Assembly (NCBI RefSeq): GCF_007995155.1
Contig: NZ_CP042593.1
Span: forward strand, 1,034,001 to 1,098,000
DNA: 64,000 nt
From: Cytobacillus dafuensis
GTDB taxonomy: Bacteria; Bacillota; Bacilli; Bacillales; Cytobacillaceae
Direction: 5' to 3'
Position numbers and translations under genes: made by a program. The notes beneath the pieces were generated by a model. The model was given only the letters and a program-made list of their open reading frames with translations. It had not been told where the DNA came from and searched no databases. Position 1 is the first letter of the stretch, and every line of letters begins with the position of its first letter. Shown in pieces: positions 33,186 to 42,243 of the stretch.

Positions 33186-36104
33186 TTAATTTTTGACGGG
33201 TAAAATAACTTCAACGGTCGTACCTTTATCGATTTCACTATCGATCATAATCTGTCCTTGATGCTCTTTTATAATTTTGTAACACATCATTAATCCTAAA
33301 CCCGTTCCTTTTTCTTTAAGACTATAAAAAGGTTCTCCGAGATATGGAATACGTTCATTTGGAATCCCAATCCCCTGATCGCTAAAGCGAATCAATAACT
33401 GGTTGTTTTCAAGCTTCATTGTTTTCACATTTATTTCTCCACCGTTGGGCATTGATTCAATTGCGTTTTTTAAGATATTAATAAATACTTGTTTTAATTG
33501 GTTAACATCACAGGTAATCATGGGAATATCTGCTTCTGATTCAACAATGATTTGTACATTATTCATTAATGCTTCAGGTGATACAATCATCGAGACCTCT
33601 TCTATTAAGTCTTGTAAGGCATGTGATTGTATTGTAATAGCTTGGGGCTTGGCTACAGCCATAAACTGATTTGTTATCGACTCAATTCGATTAACCTCTG
33701 AAACCATTACATCTAAATACCAGCTATTTTTCTTATCGGTAGTAGAATCTAGTAAACTTAAGAAACCTTTAAGTGAAGTTAAAGGATTTCTAATCTCATG
33801 TGCAATTCCAGCTGATAATTGACCGACCACAGCGAGTTTTTCTGACTTTCTTAATAATTCTTCCGTTAGTTTCTTTTCCGTAATATCTCGCCCTATGATG
33901 ACGAGCCCGTTGCGACTGCCATCTGAATGAAAAATAGGAACCTTTATGACATCAAAAATGGTAGATTTGCCGTTAGGGTGTGAAATAACTTCTTCAGTTC
34001 GGAAAATTTGTCTTTTTTCCCATGCTTCTTCATCTGTTTTATCACAAAAAGTTAATGTATCCCGATAAAATTCATTATAGGAAGCAAGTTCCGAATTCGT
34101 TTTTCCTTGGTAAGAGACATTTTCAAGTTGAAAACAGGAACGAACATACTGATTTGCAACGAGCCACCTTCCTTCCCCATCTTTAAAGAGTACAGTGTCA
34201 GGCATTGCATTAATTAGGGTGCGTAATCGTTTCTCACTTTCTTTCAATGCCTTCTCCATTTGTTTACGTTCCGAAATATTCCTTAAGATCGCAACGATGG
34301 CTGTTACCTTTCCTTTATCGTTTATAATTGGCGAATAAAAGCTGCTGATATCTATAAGATTTTCATCTTTTCGTTTACAGATGGTTTCAAAAGACATAAC
34401 TTGTTTGTTTTTCAATATTATTGGAAGAATTTCAGTAAACTCTTTTAGTAGAAAATTAGGAACAATTGGTAATTTTCGGCCTAATACTTCATCTTCAGTC
34501 CAACCAAATATTTCTTCAAAAGCTTTATTCACTTTCATGATCTTTCCTTGTAAATCAAAAATAATGATAGAATCTATTGTATTCTTAAGGAATAGCTCAA
34601 GCTGTTGTTTCGTAAATTGCAAATCTTTTTCAATTTGCTTATTTTCGGTATTGTCTTTTATGATTTCATATATTCCAGCAATCTCGTTATTGATAAAAAG
34701 TGGAAAGCTTTTTACTTTTGCATCAATAAGATATCCATTTTTGTGTTTAAACGACACTTCATATTCCTGCATGATTCCTGTCTTTGTTTTTTTCAGATGT
34801 TTTAATCGGTTTTCAGCATACTCAGGTAGAATCAAAGTGGAAAGTGGCAATCTTTGAAGTTCTTCAACTGAATATCCAACGATTCGCTCAAAAGCCGGAT
34901 TCGCTGTTAAAAGATTTTCCTGTAAATCACATGAATAGATACCATCAGGATTATGTTCAAAAAGTGCTTGATAAAATTCTGTATCTCTGATAACTGGGTT
35001 CACAGGATCTTGTTCTCTTAAAGCGAGATCTTGGGATAATTCCAAATTGTTTGTTCTTGAAAGTAATGGTGCTGTTTCCTTTTTTACATGAGGAAAAATA
35101 TTGTCGATTCCAAATGTTGAGTCATAAGAATTAAAAATAGTTGGTGGAAATACATAAACGATAGCGCCTATTGACATTCCTCCATAAATATATGGATGCA
35201 ATTCAAAACGCCAAATTCCTTTTTGATGTTCTAATTCCCAATTCACCCTTGATGTTAAAGTTAAGGATAGTGAAGGGGACGTTACTAAGTAATGATTTGC
35301 ATTAATCAAGCCTTCTTCATATAAAATTGGGGATGCTTTAATTACATTCCATCCACGATCTAAGGCAATTAAATAAGAATTTGATCGTCTTGTGATTGCT
35401 TGTGCCTGATAATATTCAATTAGTTTATAACGTTCCAATTCTAATTGGTTACGAAGAATTGCTGCCGCATCATGTGCAGCAGAATTTACTGCTGATAATA
35501 ATTGAGGATGATTCTCTGTCCATAGTCCAGTCATATCGATTACTCCTAGGATTTCCCTTGTTGCAGGATCTAGGATTGGAGCAGCTGAACATGTCCATTG
35601 ATGTAATTCATGGCAAAAATGTTCCCCTGCGAACACTTGAATTGGTGAGCCAGTTGCAAGGGCAGTACCAATCGCATTTGTACCAGACGTATTTTCAGCC
35701 CAAGAAGAGCCTATAACAAAGTTTATATCCTCTGCTTTTAACCTTAATGCCAAATCGCCGTCTAAATAGGTTATATCACCAGAAGAATTACAATAAGTGA
35801 TTAGATGTCTAGAATCCAGAAAATGATCCTTTAAACGAGAAAGTATCGGTTTTAGAATCCGGAATAAGGAATCAGATGATAAAAAATCTCTGATTTGTTC
35901 TTCATTAAGATTAATAGAGGCCCTATTCTCATAAGGATTAACTCCATTGTCCTTGCAACGCATCCATGATTCATACATCAAAGGACTGATTATAGAAGAG
36001 GGGGAATTACCAGTAATAAACTGTTCCCACTCATGTTTCAGCTTTTTCTTCCTTGTTATAGGAGAAGCAAAGGTATCCAAAGCTATTTGATTATTCGTTT
36101 TCAT
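33186..36104 (-). CDS. Orphan PAS-domain histidine kinase with AcoR/DhaR-type N-terminal sensor
   Basis: 972 residues from ATG 36104 (TTGGAGGTATACAA upstream). Residues about 20-260 match the sensor region of sigma-54 activators such as AcoR/DhaR: SW-x-RC...GVNPYENR, GTNAIGTALATGSPIQVF, EHFC and CSAAPILDP followed by GVIDMTG. Then come three PAS domains (about 370-480, 490-605 and 615-730), a HisKA domain (GQLSAGIAHEIRNPLTSLKG, phosphoacceptor His near 755) and a HATPase domain ending about 970 (NAIESMPNGG, GTGLGLMMCYKI). There is no AAA+ or Fis domain. No response regulator is adjacent, so it could feed a phosphorelay such as Spo0. Unusual fusion; ligand unknown. Confidence 0.9.
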   Translation of the reverse strand: MKTNNQIALDTFASPITRKKKLKHEWEQFITGNSPSSIISPLMYESWMRCKDNGVNPYENRASINLNEEQIRDFLSSDSLFRILKPILSRLKDHFLDSRHLITYCNSSGDITYLDGDLALRLKAEDINFVIGSSWAENTSGTNAIGTALATGSPIQVFAGEHFCHELHQWTCSAAPILDPATREILGVIDMTGLWTENHPQLLSAVNSAAHDAAAILRNQLELERYKLIEYYQAQAITRRSNSYLIALDRGWNVIKASPILYEEGLINANHYLVTSPSLSLTLTSRVNWELEHQKGIWRFELHPYIYGGMSIGAIVYVFPPTIFNSYDSTFGIDNIFPHVKKETAPLLSRTNNLELSQDLALREQDPVNPVIRDTEFYQALFEHNPDGIYSCDLQENLLTANPAFERIVGYSVEELQRLPLSTLILPEYAENRLKHLKKTKTGIMQEYEVSFKHKNGYLIDAKVKSFPLFINNEIAGIYEIIKDNTENKQIEKDLQFTKQQLELFLKNTIDSIIIFDLQGKIMKVNKAFEEIFGWTEDEVLGRKLPIVPNFLLKEFTEILPIILKNKQVMSFETICKRKDENLIDISSFYSPIINDKGKVTAIVAILRNISERKQMEKALKESEKRLRTLINAMPDTVLFKDGEGRWLVANQYVRSCFQLENVSYQGKTNSELASYNEFYRDTLTFCDKTDEEAWEKRQIFRTEEVISHPNGKSTIFDVIKVPIFHSDGSRNGLVIIGRDITEKKLTEELLRKSEKLAVVGQLSAGIAHEIRNPLTSLKGFLSLLDSTTDKKNSWYLDVMVSEVNRIESITNQFMAVAKPQAITIQSHALQDLIEEVSMIVSPEALMNNVQIIVESEADIPMITCDVNQLKQVFINILKNAIESMPNGGEINVKTMKLENNQLLIRFSDQGIGIPNERIPYLGEPFYSLKEKGTGLGLMMCYKIIKEHQGQIMIDSEIDKGTTVEVILPVKN

Positions 36105-36450
36105 TTGTATACCTCCAAGTAGTTGTTGATTCTTATTAAGTTGAATAATCATAAATATCAATTTTAGTATCTTTGATATTCGGAATACCCAGATTAATTT
36201 AAGATGTGAGCAGAGGGTTATGTGGGAAGCATTTTACTCATTTGGTTTTATCTACTTAGAACATTTACAACATTTTCATTAGAAAAAATAAATTGATAAT
36301 TTAATGATTATTACTAATTCATTAAAAAGGAAGATTTTCCTTTATTTTTTTAAAAAATAGTGAGATTTTAAGTGAAAAAATGAATATTAATTCATTTTTA
36401 GCAGGAACTATTTAATCTAAGTTGAAAATAATACAGAGGGGTGAATTTCA
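36105..36450. other. 346-bp A+T-rich gap between divergent genes
   Basis: The stretch separates the histidine kinase from the frameshifted Nudix gene. It is strongly A+T-rich with several near-promoter hexamers, but I see no convincing operator, hairpin or reading frame. Confidence 0.4.
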
Positions 36451-36893
36451 TTGTTTTTCGTTAATGTGGAAGGTGCGTTTTTAAAGGAAATCAATGGCTA
36501 ATTATTGAGCGAAGTAAGAAAGAAGAACATGCGGGTGGACAGCTTTCTCTTGTTGGCGGCACAGTTGAGCAGGAAGGTCACTCAACTCAAATCTTAGAGC
36601 GGACTGTCAAACGAGAAATTTTCGAAGAGGTTGGTATTCTAGTAAAGGATCACATTCATTATGTGAGAAGTACTTCATTTGTTACTGATAAAGGCATCCA
36701 TGTCATTGATATTGTTTTTTTATGTGAATATGAAAGCGGTAAAGCTTTTCGAAAGAGTCCGGATGAGGTAGATGATCTATTCTGGATGTCAGCAGATGAA
36801 ATCATTAGTCATAAAAACGCGCCGATATGGCTTAAAGACAACATTAGGGAAGCAGAAGCATTAAAAAGAAAAATAGAATTGGTGGGAAAATGA
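36451..36893 (+). pseudogene. Nudix hydrolase gene with a single-base frameshift near the 5' end
   Basis: TTG at 36451 has GAGGGGTG upstream and reads MFFVNVEGAFLKEING then stops. From about 36477 the next frame reads VFKGNQWLIIERSKKEE and continues without a stop to 36893 through GGTVEQEG and the Nudix-type REIFEEVGI. Joining the two at the GCG-TTTTT run with one extra base gives a normal N-terminus (VEGAVFKG). So one base is missing, either a real mutation or a sequencing error in a short T-run. The Nudix helix is otherwise intact. It overlaps the SCP2 gene by four bases (ATGA), so the two were an operon. Confidence 0.75.
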
Positions 36894-37222
36894 ACATGTC
36901 TGTAAAAGAAGAATTACTTCAACTAATCGACAAAATGAATAACAATCCACAGCACATCGAGAACGAAAAAGATCGAGTTTTTCAAGTAAATTTAGATGGA
37001 AGCGGTCAATTGCAAATTGTCATAAACGACGGGAAAGTGTCGGTAGAGGAAGGTACACTTCACGAACCAGAAGTAACTTTAATTCTTTCAGATAAAAACT
37101 TTTCGAAACTATTAAAGGATGACTTAAATACGACGATTGCTTTTATGACCGGTGGTTTGAAGGTAGAAGGAAAAATGGGGCTTGCTTTAAAGCTTCAGGA
37201 AATAGTGAAGAAGTATCAGTAA
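36890..37222 (+). CDS. SCP2 sterol-binding-domain protein
   Basis: 110 residues comprising a single SCP2-like domain: FQVNLDGSGQLQIVINDGKVSVEEG, then EVTLILSDKNFSKLL and the helical end GGLKVEGKMGLALKLQEI (recognised by its spaced features). Such domains bind hydrophobic ligands such as lipids or acyl-CoAs. The start overlaps the Nudix gene stop; an alternative ATG lies two codons later. Followed by a hairpin terminator. No specific ligand can be proposed. Confidence 0.85.
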   Translation: MNMSVKEELLQLIDKMNNNPQHIENEKDRVFQVNLDGSGQLQIVINDGKVSVEEGTLHEPEVTLILSDKNFSKLLKDDLNTTIAFMTGGLKVEGKMGLALKLQEIVKKYQ

Positions 37223-37241
37223 ACAGTAGAAGTAGCGGAAT

Positions 37242-37274
37242 CAAGAGAACCAGGTTTCGTGTATGGTTCTCTTG
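37242..37274 (+). terminator. Terminator of the SCP2 gene
   Basis: CAAGAGAACCA and TGGTTCTCTTG form a perfect 11-bp stem; the tail is TAATTTATT. Confidence 0.65.
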
Positions 37275-37289
37275 TAATTTATTATTTAG

Positions 37290-37538
37290 CAATGTTAAAC
37301 TTCCCTGTTGATTTCCGCAGCATGCACTTAGCGATCGCGGGCGGTCCGGGAGCCTCCTCGTCGAAGAGCGCTCCTGTGGGGTCTCCCTTTGATTCGCTCC
37401 TCCCGCAGGACTTTGAATAATTTCCCCCGAATAAACATCGCACGAAGGAAATGCGAATGCATTTTCGAGGATCTCGCTCCTGCCGCCCCAATCAACAATA
37501 AAATAGCATTATCAAAACTAAGTATTAACACAGCCTAT
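37290..37538 (-). repeat. MITE-like repeat class 1, copy C (inverted)
   Basis: The reverse complement starts TATAGGCTGTGTTAAT and ends GGGAAGTTTAACATT, matching both termini of copy A, with the same interior and a few substitutions (for example CCCACAGGAGCG where A has CCCGCAGGAGCG). It ends four bases from the stop codon of the GNAT gene at 37542. Confidence 0.9.
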
Positions 37539-37541
37539 AAT

Positions 37542-38039
37542 TTAAAAAAATAAAACCATATGCTCTTCATCGTAATAGGTATTTCCTATTTTTAAAGCTC
37601 TTTTTTCCTCAGCATATACCTCAAAACCGAAAGATTCATAAAGCTTTTTGGCAGGCTCATTCGTTGCCTCAACAGACAAGTATACTTGCTCAACCTCTCC
37701 AAGTTCTTTTGCTTTTTCAAGTGCATTAGCTATTAATGCTTTACCGATCCCCATTCTACGCTTTTCAGGTGACACATACATCGCAACAATATTTGCTCGG
37801 TGTTTCAATTTGAGCTTTGTTTCCTTCAGTAGAGTAACAGTCCCTAATAATTCCTCGTTTTCAAAAGCTCCAAATGTGAACGAATTCTCCGTTTGAAATC
37901 GATTTTTATAAACATCCTTAGAGTATGCAGTTTCCTCCTCGTAGCTTGAGGCAAAGGCTTCAGGATGTTTCTGTAGAGCCATTAATCTTATATTTCTATA
38001 GGCATCAGAATCATTCGGCGCTAAAAGTCTAATATTCAT
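37542..38039 (-). CDS. GNAT-family N-acetyltransferase
   Basis: 165 residues from ATG 38039, preceded by AAGGTGGAGCAA; the longer frame start has no RBS. The acetyl-CoA binding loop is YVSPEKRRMGIGKALI (Q/R-x-x-G-x-G/A type), followed by VYLSVEATNEPAKKLYESFGF, the normal motif-B region. GNAT enzymes acetylate amines of proteins, antibiotics or metabolites; the substrate cannot be told. The 3' end abuts repeat copy C. Confidence 0.88.
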   Translation of the reverse strand: MNIRLLAPNDSDAYRNIRLMALQKHPEAFASSYEEETAYSKDVYKNRFQTENSFTFGAFENEELLGTVTLLKETKLKLKHRANIVAMYVSPEKRRMGIGKALIANALEKAKELGEVEQVYLSVEATNEPAKKLYESFGFEVYAEEKRALKIGNTYYDEEHMVLFF

Positions 38040-38238
38040 TTGCTCCACCTTCTTTAATTTTTCTTTAATTCTACCATTTTTAAACAAAATTTAAACAAGG
38101 CTAATAACAAATTTAACCTTTCAATATTTAAATAAAGGAGAATATAGAAGATGAAAACGGGTGCTTGCTTTTAAAGCCCATTCATAATGGAAATGATAGT
38201 TGTAATTAGCCTCTAATTTTTTGGTTTTGGAGAAGATG

Positions 38239-39753
38239 ATGATGAGAAAACGCCGGGTTGAATTTCTAATTGCTTTTATTTTATTTATTTCTCTTTCTTT
38301 GCTCTTATTTAGCAATCTCAGCTTGGCAGTAAAGGCATGGGTATCACTATTATATATTTCAACGATTATGGTGAGTATCTACTCGTTAATGCTGGAAAAT
38401 CGTTCCCCCCAGCATACACTCCTCTGGATATATGTACTTCTGTTTTTCCCGATTATTGGGTACTTGTTCTATCTATTTTCTGGACAGCTCTATTTAAAAG
38501 GTTATCTATTTAGAAGCAAGCGGAAAAAAGATAGGGAAGAATGGAAAAAGGTATTGCAGCAGGATACATCACCAGATTTAGCTTTTTTACAGGATTATCA
38601 GCATTCATTTGCAAAATTCGCGAATCATACATCCCCTACTCCAATAAGTACTGCATCCCGATCATTTATTTTAAAGAATGGAGATGAGACCTTTCCAGAA
38701 ATAATGAAAAAGCTGAAAGAGGCTGAAAAATTTATTCATATAGAATATTATATTTTTCGCTCTGATCGTTTAGGGAATGAAATCATTCGTATTCTGATTG
38801 ATAAAGCCAAAAAGGGAGTTGAAGTTTTATTTATATTTGATGCTGTTGGCAGTAGGAAAATTAGGCCGGAAGTTATTAAAGAAATGGAGAAGGCGGGAAT
38901 AAGAGTAAAGGCTTTTTCCCCGTTAAAGTATGGCTTTTTCAATCAAAAAGTAAATTTTCGCAATCACAGGAAAATCATCGTCATTGATGGAAAGATTGGA
39001 TTTGTAGGTGGACTAAATGTCGGAGTAGAGTACCTAGGTGAGAATAAAAAGGTTGGTTTTTGGCGGGATACCCATATGCTTCTTAAAGGGGAAGCTGTTT
39101 TTTTCCTCCATATGGTTTTCTTACTCGATTGGGAGTATATAAGTGGAGAGAAGATTCTCCAAAGATATTCAACCTTCAAAACTATTATTGATGATGGGAT
39201 CCTAGACGGGGCTGTTCAAGTTGTGGCGAGCGGACCAGATACTCAAGCTGGGCTCATGAGTGACTTTTATTTTTCAATCATCTCCTCTGCAACAAAGTCT
39301 ATATGGATTGCTTCGCCTTATTTTGTTCCGGATGAATCCATTCGGACAGCGTTAAGAGTAGCTGCTGCGAAAGGAATAGAAGTTCGCATCATGGTTCCGG
39401 AAATCAATGATGGCTTCTTAACCCAATATGCTAGTAGATCATATTTTCCTGAGCTCCTTCGCTATGGTGTCGAAATCTATTCTTATAAAAAGGGTTTTTT
39501 ACACCAGAAGGTCATCATTATTGATGGAAATCTTGCATCTCTTGGAACAGCGAATATGGATATGCGTAGTTTCCATCTGAACTTCGAAGTGAATGTTTTT
39601 CTGTATGGTTCAAGCTCCATACGCGATCTTGTGACTCATTATGAACAAGATATGAAGGACAGTGAGATCATAAACCCTGTCCAATATTATAAACGAGGAT
39701 TTCTTGAAAGATCAAAGGAATCCTTTGCCCGTCTTTTTTCAGGCGTCCTTTAA
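38239..39753 (+). CDS. cls: Cardiolipin synthase
   Basis: 504 residues. Three consecutive ATG codons occur (38236, 38239, 38242) after TTTTGGAG; the middle one is taken. Two N-terminal membrane helices (about 8-24 and 30-55) are followed by a phospholipase-D fold with two HKD motifs: H243-x-K245-x4-D250 and H422-x-K424-x4-D429. The enzyme condenses two phosphatidylglycerols into cardiolipin and glycerol at the membrane. Length matches bacterial ClsA. It is monocistronic with a terminator; Bacillus genomes often have two or three paralogs. Confidence 0.94.
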   Translation: MMRKRRVEFLIAFILFISLSLLLFSNLSLAVKAWVSLLYISTIMVSIYSLMLENRSPQHTLLWIYVLLFFPIIGYLFYLFSGQLYLKGYLFRSKRKKDREEWKKVLQQDTSPDLAFLQDYQHSFAKFANHTSPTPISTASRSFILKNGDETFPEIMKKLKEAEKFIHIEYYIFRSDRLGNEIIRILIDKAKKGVEVLFIFDAVGSRKIRPEVIKEMEKAGIRVKAFSPLKYGFFNQKVNFRNHRKIIVIDGKIGFVGGLNVGVEYLGENKKVGFWRDTHMLLKGEAVFFLHMVFLLDWEYISGEKILQRYSTFKTIIDDGILDGAVQVVASGPDTQAGLMSDFYFSIISSATKSIWIASPYFVPDESIRTALRVAAAKGIEVRIMVPEINDGFLTQYASRSYFPELLRYGVEIYSYKKGFLHQKVIIIDGNLASLGTANMDMRSFHLNFEVNVFLYGSSSIRDLVTHYEQDMKDSEIINPVQYYKRGFLERSKESFARLFSGVL

Positions 39754-39760
39754 AATGATG

Positions 39761-39790
39761 CAGCTTCTCGTTTCGAGGGGCTGTTTTTTT
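39761..39790 (+). terminator. Terminator of cls
   Basis: CAGCTTCTCG and CGAGGGGCTG pair around a three-base loop, followed by seven Ts. Confidence 0.85.
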
Positions 39791-39861
39791 ATTTAAAGCC
39801 TTGAAGCTCACGCAACGTGATCTTTTACAATGGAGTTATCAATGATAAGGGAGAGAGTTCA

Positions 39862-40800
39862 ATGGAGGAGAAAATATTCCATCTTAAAGACGGCAGAAAA
39901 TTAGGTTTTATTGAGTATGGAAAAAATGATGGAATTCCGGTGATGATATTTCATGGAACACCTGGATCTAAAATATGGTATAGGAAGGATGACGAGATCG
40001 CGCGAGAGCTTGGTTTAAGACTAATCTCGACTGATAGACCCGGATTTGGTACATCTGATCCAAACAAAAATAGAACTTTGCTAGATTGGCCGAATGATGT
40101 AAAGGAGCTGGCTAATGGCCTTGGAATCGAAAGGTTTTCTGTATTAGGTGTATCAGGCGGCGGAGCTTATGCTGCAGCATGTGCTTATCAAATACCAGAA
40201 AGACTTGATCATGTATCCATGATTTCAAGCGTAGCTCCATTCAAAAACGGCAAGCCGCCGAAAAGTATGATAAAAGAAAATCGAATAGCTTTTTCTTTAG
40301 GGAAATATGTACCATGGCTAGTCAAGCTTTCCTATCAATCACAGAAAAAAATGATCGAGCAGAAGCCAGAAAGATTTATTGAGGTAATGAAAAAAGGAAA
40401 TAAACATCTAAATGAGTGGGATCGAAAATATACTCAAACAGATGATCAGATTAAAGACATGATGGCTCATTTATTAGGAGCCTTTCGCATTAGGGTGGAT
40501 GGAATTGTAGAAGAACTCAAATTAATAACTAACCCGTGGGGATTCGAATTGGAAAAAATACAAATGCCTGTCCATATCTGGCATGGAAAAGAGGATGGAA
40601 TGGCCCCGTTTGAAGAAATTGAAAAAGTATCCAAGGAAATACCTATTTCAATCACTCACTTTGTTTCGAAGGCAGGTCATTTTTTAATCGATGATGAGAC
40701 AATTTGGAGATCCATTTTAGAACAAATTAAGGAAGATCATTTATTATTTGTGGGAAAAGAAGGCCTCATTAGTAGTAAAAAAAGGAAAAAATTAGTATAA
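39862..40800 (+). CDS. Alpha/beta-hydrolase fold protein
   Basis: 312 residues from ATG 39862 (GGGAGAGAGTTCA upstream). The oxyanion region is FHGTPGS, the nucleophile elbow is LGVSGGGAYA (Ser near 97 in G-V-S-G-G), the acid is probably in HIWHGKEDGMAPF, and the catalytic His is in KAGHFLIDD. This is a typical soluble esterase/hydrolase of the proline-iminopeptidase-like group; substrate unknown. It lies 50 bases upstream of tldD in the same direction and may be co-transcribed with tldD-tldE. Confidence 0.88.
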   Translation: MEEKIFHLKDGRKLGFIEYGKNDGIPVMIFHGTPGSKIWYRKDDEIARELGLRLISTDRPGFGTSDPNKNRTLLDWPNDVKELANGLGIERFSVLGVSGGGAYAAACAYQIPERLDHVSMISSVAPFKNGKPPKSMIKENRIAFSLGKYVPWLVKLSYQSQKKMIEQKPERFIEVMKKGNKHLNEWDRKYTQTDDQIKDMMAHLLGAFRIRVDGIVEELKLITNPWGFELEKIQMPVHIWHGKEDGMAPFEEIEKVSKEIPISITHFVSKAGHFLIDDETIWRSILEQIKEDHLLFVGKEGLISSKKRKKLV

Positions 40801-40850
40801 TTATATTGTTTTAATGATTCTGAATTATTAGATCATAAAGGAGGGGTCAT

Positions 40851-42242
40851 ATGCTATCGAAATCTATAATTGAAGACGTCCTAACGGCTGCACTAGCAAC
40901 CGGTGGAGATTTTTCCGAAGTATTCGTTGAAGATCGGTATACAAATAATTTGACACTTCAGGGCGGAAAGATTGAGAACAGCTTGTCAGGCAGGGATTTC
41001 GGGATTGGAATCCGCGTTTTTAAAGGCTTTCATAGTGTGTATACGTACACAACAGATGCAACAAAAGAAGGTTTATTAAAAGCTGCGAGAAATGCAGCAC
41101 ATGCTATTTCTGGAGAAACGATTATCCAGCCAGTACCACTTGTTAAAGAAATAATTACCTGTGCTCATCCGATAGCGATTCATCCACGAGAAACAGAAAA
41201 AATCCGAAAAGTGAATGTAATGAAGAAAGCGTACGAAATTGCCAAGAACTATCATTCGAGCATTCAGCAAGTATTGGTCCGTTATTTGGATGAGGAACAA
41301 AATGTTCTTATTGCTAACAGTGAGGGAATATTTGTTGAAGATAAAAGGGTAAGAGGGAGAATGGCGATTCAGTCCATCGCTTCAGATGGAGTACAAATGC
41401 AGCCTGGCTTTTACGGACCAGGTGCTCATAAGGGATTTGAGTTTTTTGAGAATCTCAATCTCGAGCACTATGCTGGTGAGGCATCACGAATTGCTGTAAC
41501 GATGCTAAGTGCAGAGCCTTGTCCGAGTGGAAAGTTTCCGGTAATTATCGATAATGAATTCGGTGGGGTTATTTTCCATGAGGCTTGTGGACATGGACTA
41601 GAAGCCACAGCTGTAGCAAAGAATAATTCTGTTTTCGCCAATCGAATTGGTGAGAAGGTCGCATCAGAAATCGTTACATATATTGATGACGGAACAATTG
41701 AAAATGAGTGGGGATCGATAACGATTGATGATGAAGGCGAAAAAGCACGGAAAAATGTTTTAATTGAAAATGGGATTTTGAAAGGTTACTTGATTGATAA
41801 ATTTAACGGAAGAAGAATGGGAATGCCTTCAACAGGATCAGGCAGAAGACAGTCATACCGTTTCGCACCTACATCAAGAATGACAAACACCTTTATTGCG
41901 GAAGGGAAGTCAACGCCTGAAGAAATCATTTCCAATACAGAGCATGGCATCTATGCAAAATATATGGGCGGTGGTTCAGTAACTCCGGCTACAGGCGATT
42001 ATAACTTTGCTGTTATGGAAGCGTATCTTGTGAAGGATGGCAAGATCGGCAAGCCGCTTAAAGGAGCTACTCTTGTTGGAAATGGCGCCGAAACATTACA
42101 GCTCGTTGACATGGTCGGAAATAATTTAGGACACGGTGCAGGGATGTGTGGCTCATTAAGCGGAAGTATCCCTGTTAATGTTGGTCAGCCAATGATTCGT
42201 GTAAGTGAAATGACGGTTGGCGGAAGTAAGGAGGCTGAATAA
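40851..42242 (+). CDS. tldD: TldD-type metalloprotease subunit
   Basis: 463 residues. The catalytic zinc motif is H243-E244-A-C-G-H248 followed by GLEATAVAKNNSVFANR, diagnostic of TldD. Other family features are STGSGRRQSYR and GGGSVTPATGDYNF. TldD/TldE form a heterodimeric protease known in enterobacteria to mature microcin B17 and degrade CcdA; in Bacillus the substrate is unknown. AAAGGAGGGGTCAT precedes the ATG. The tldE partner follows immediately. Confidence 0.94.
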   Translation: MLSKSIIEDVLTAALATGGDFSEVFVEDRYTNNLTLQGGKIENSLSGRDFGIGIRVFKGFHSVYTYTTDATKEGLLKAARNAAHAISGETIIQPVPLVKEIITCAHPIAIHPRETEKIRKVNVMKKAYEIAKNYHSSIQQVLVRYLDEEQNVLIANSEGIFVEDKRVRGRMAIQSIASDGVQMQPGFYGPGAHKGFEFFENLNLEHYAGEASRIAVTMLSAEPCPSGKFPVIIDNEFGGVIFHEACGHGLEATAVAKNNSVFANRIGEKVASEIVTYIDDGTIENEWGSITIDDEGEKARKNVLIENGILKGYLIDKFNGRRMGMPSTGSGRRQSYRFAPTSRMTNTFIAEGKSTPEEIISNTEHGIYAKYMGGGSVTPATGDYNFAVMEAYLVKDGKIGKPLKGATLVGNGAETLQLVDMVGNNLGHGAGMCGSLSGSIPVNVGQPMIRVSEMTVGGSKEAE

Positions 42243-42243
42243 G

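Noticed and set aside
38121..38315. Minus-strand 64-codon frame upstream of cls
   Set aside because: It overlaps the cls start on the other strand, is of low complexity and has no RBS.
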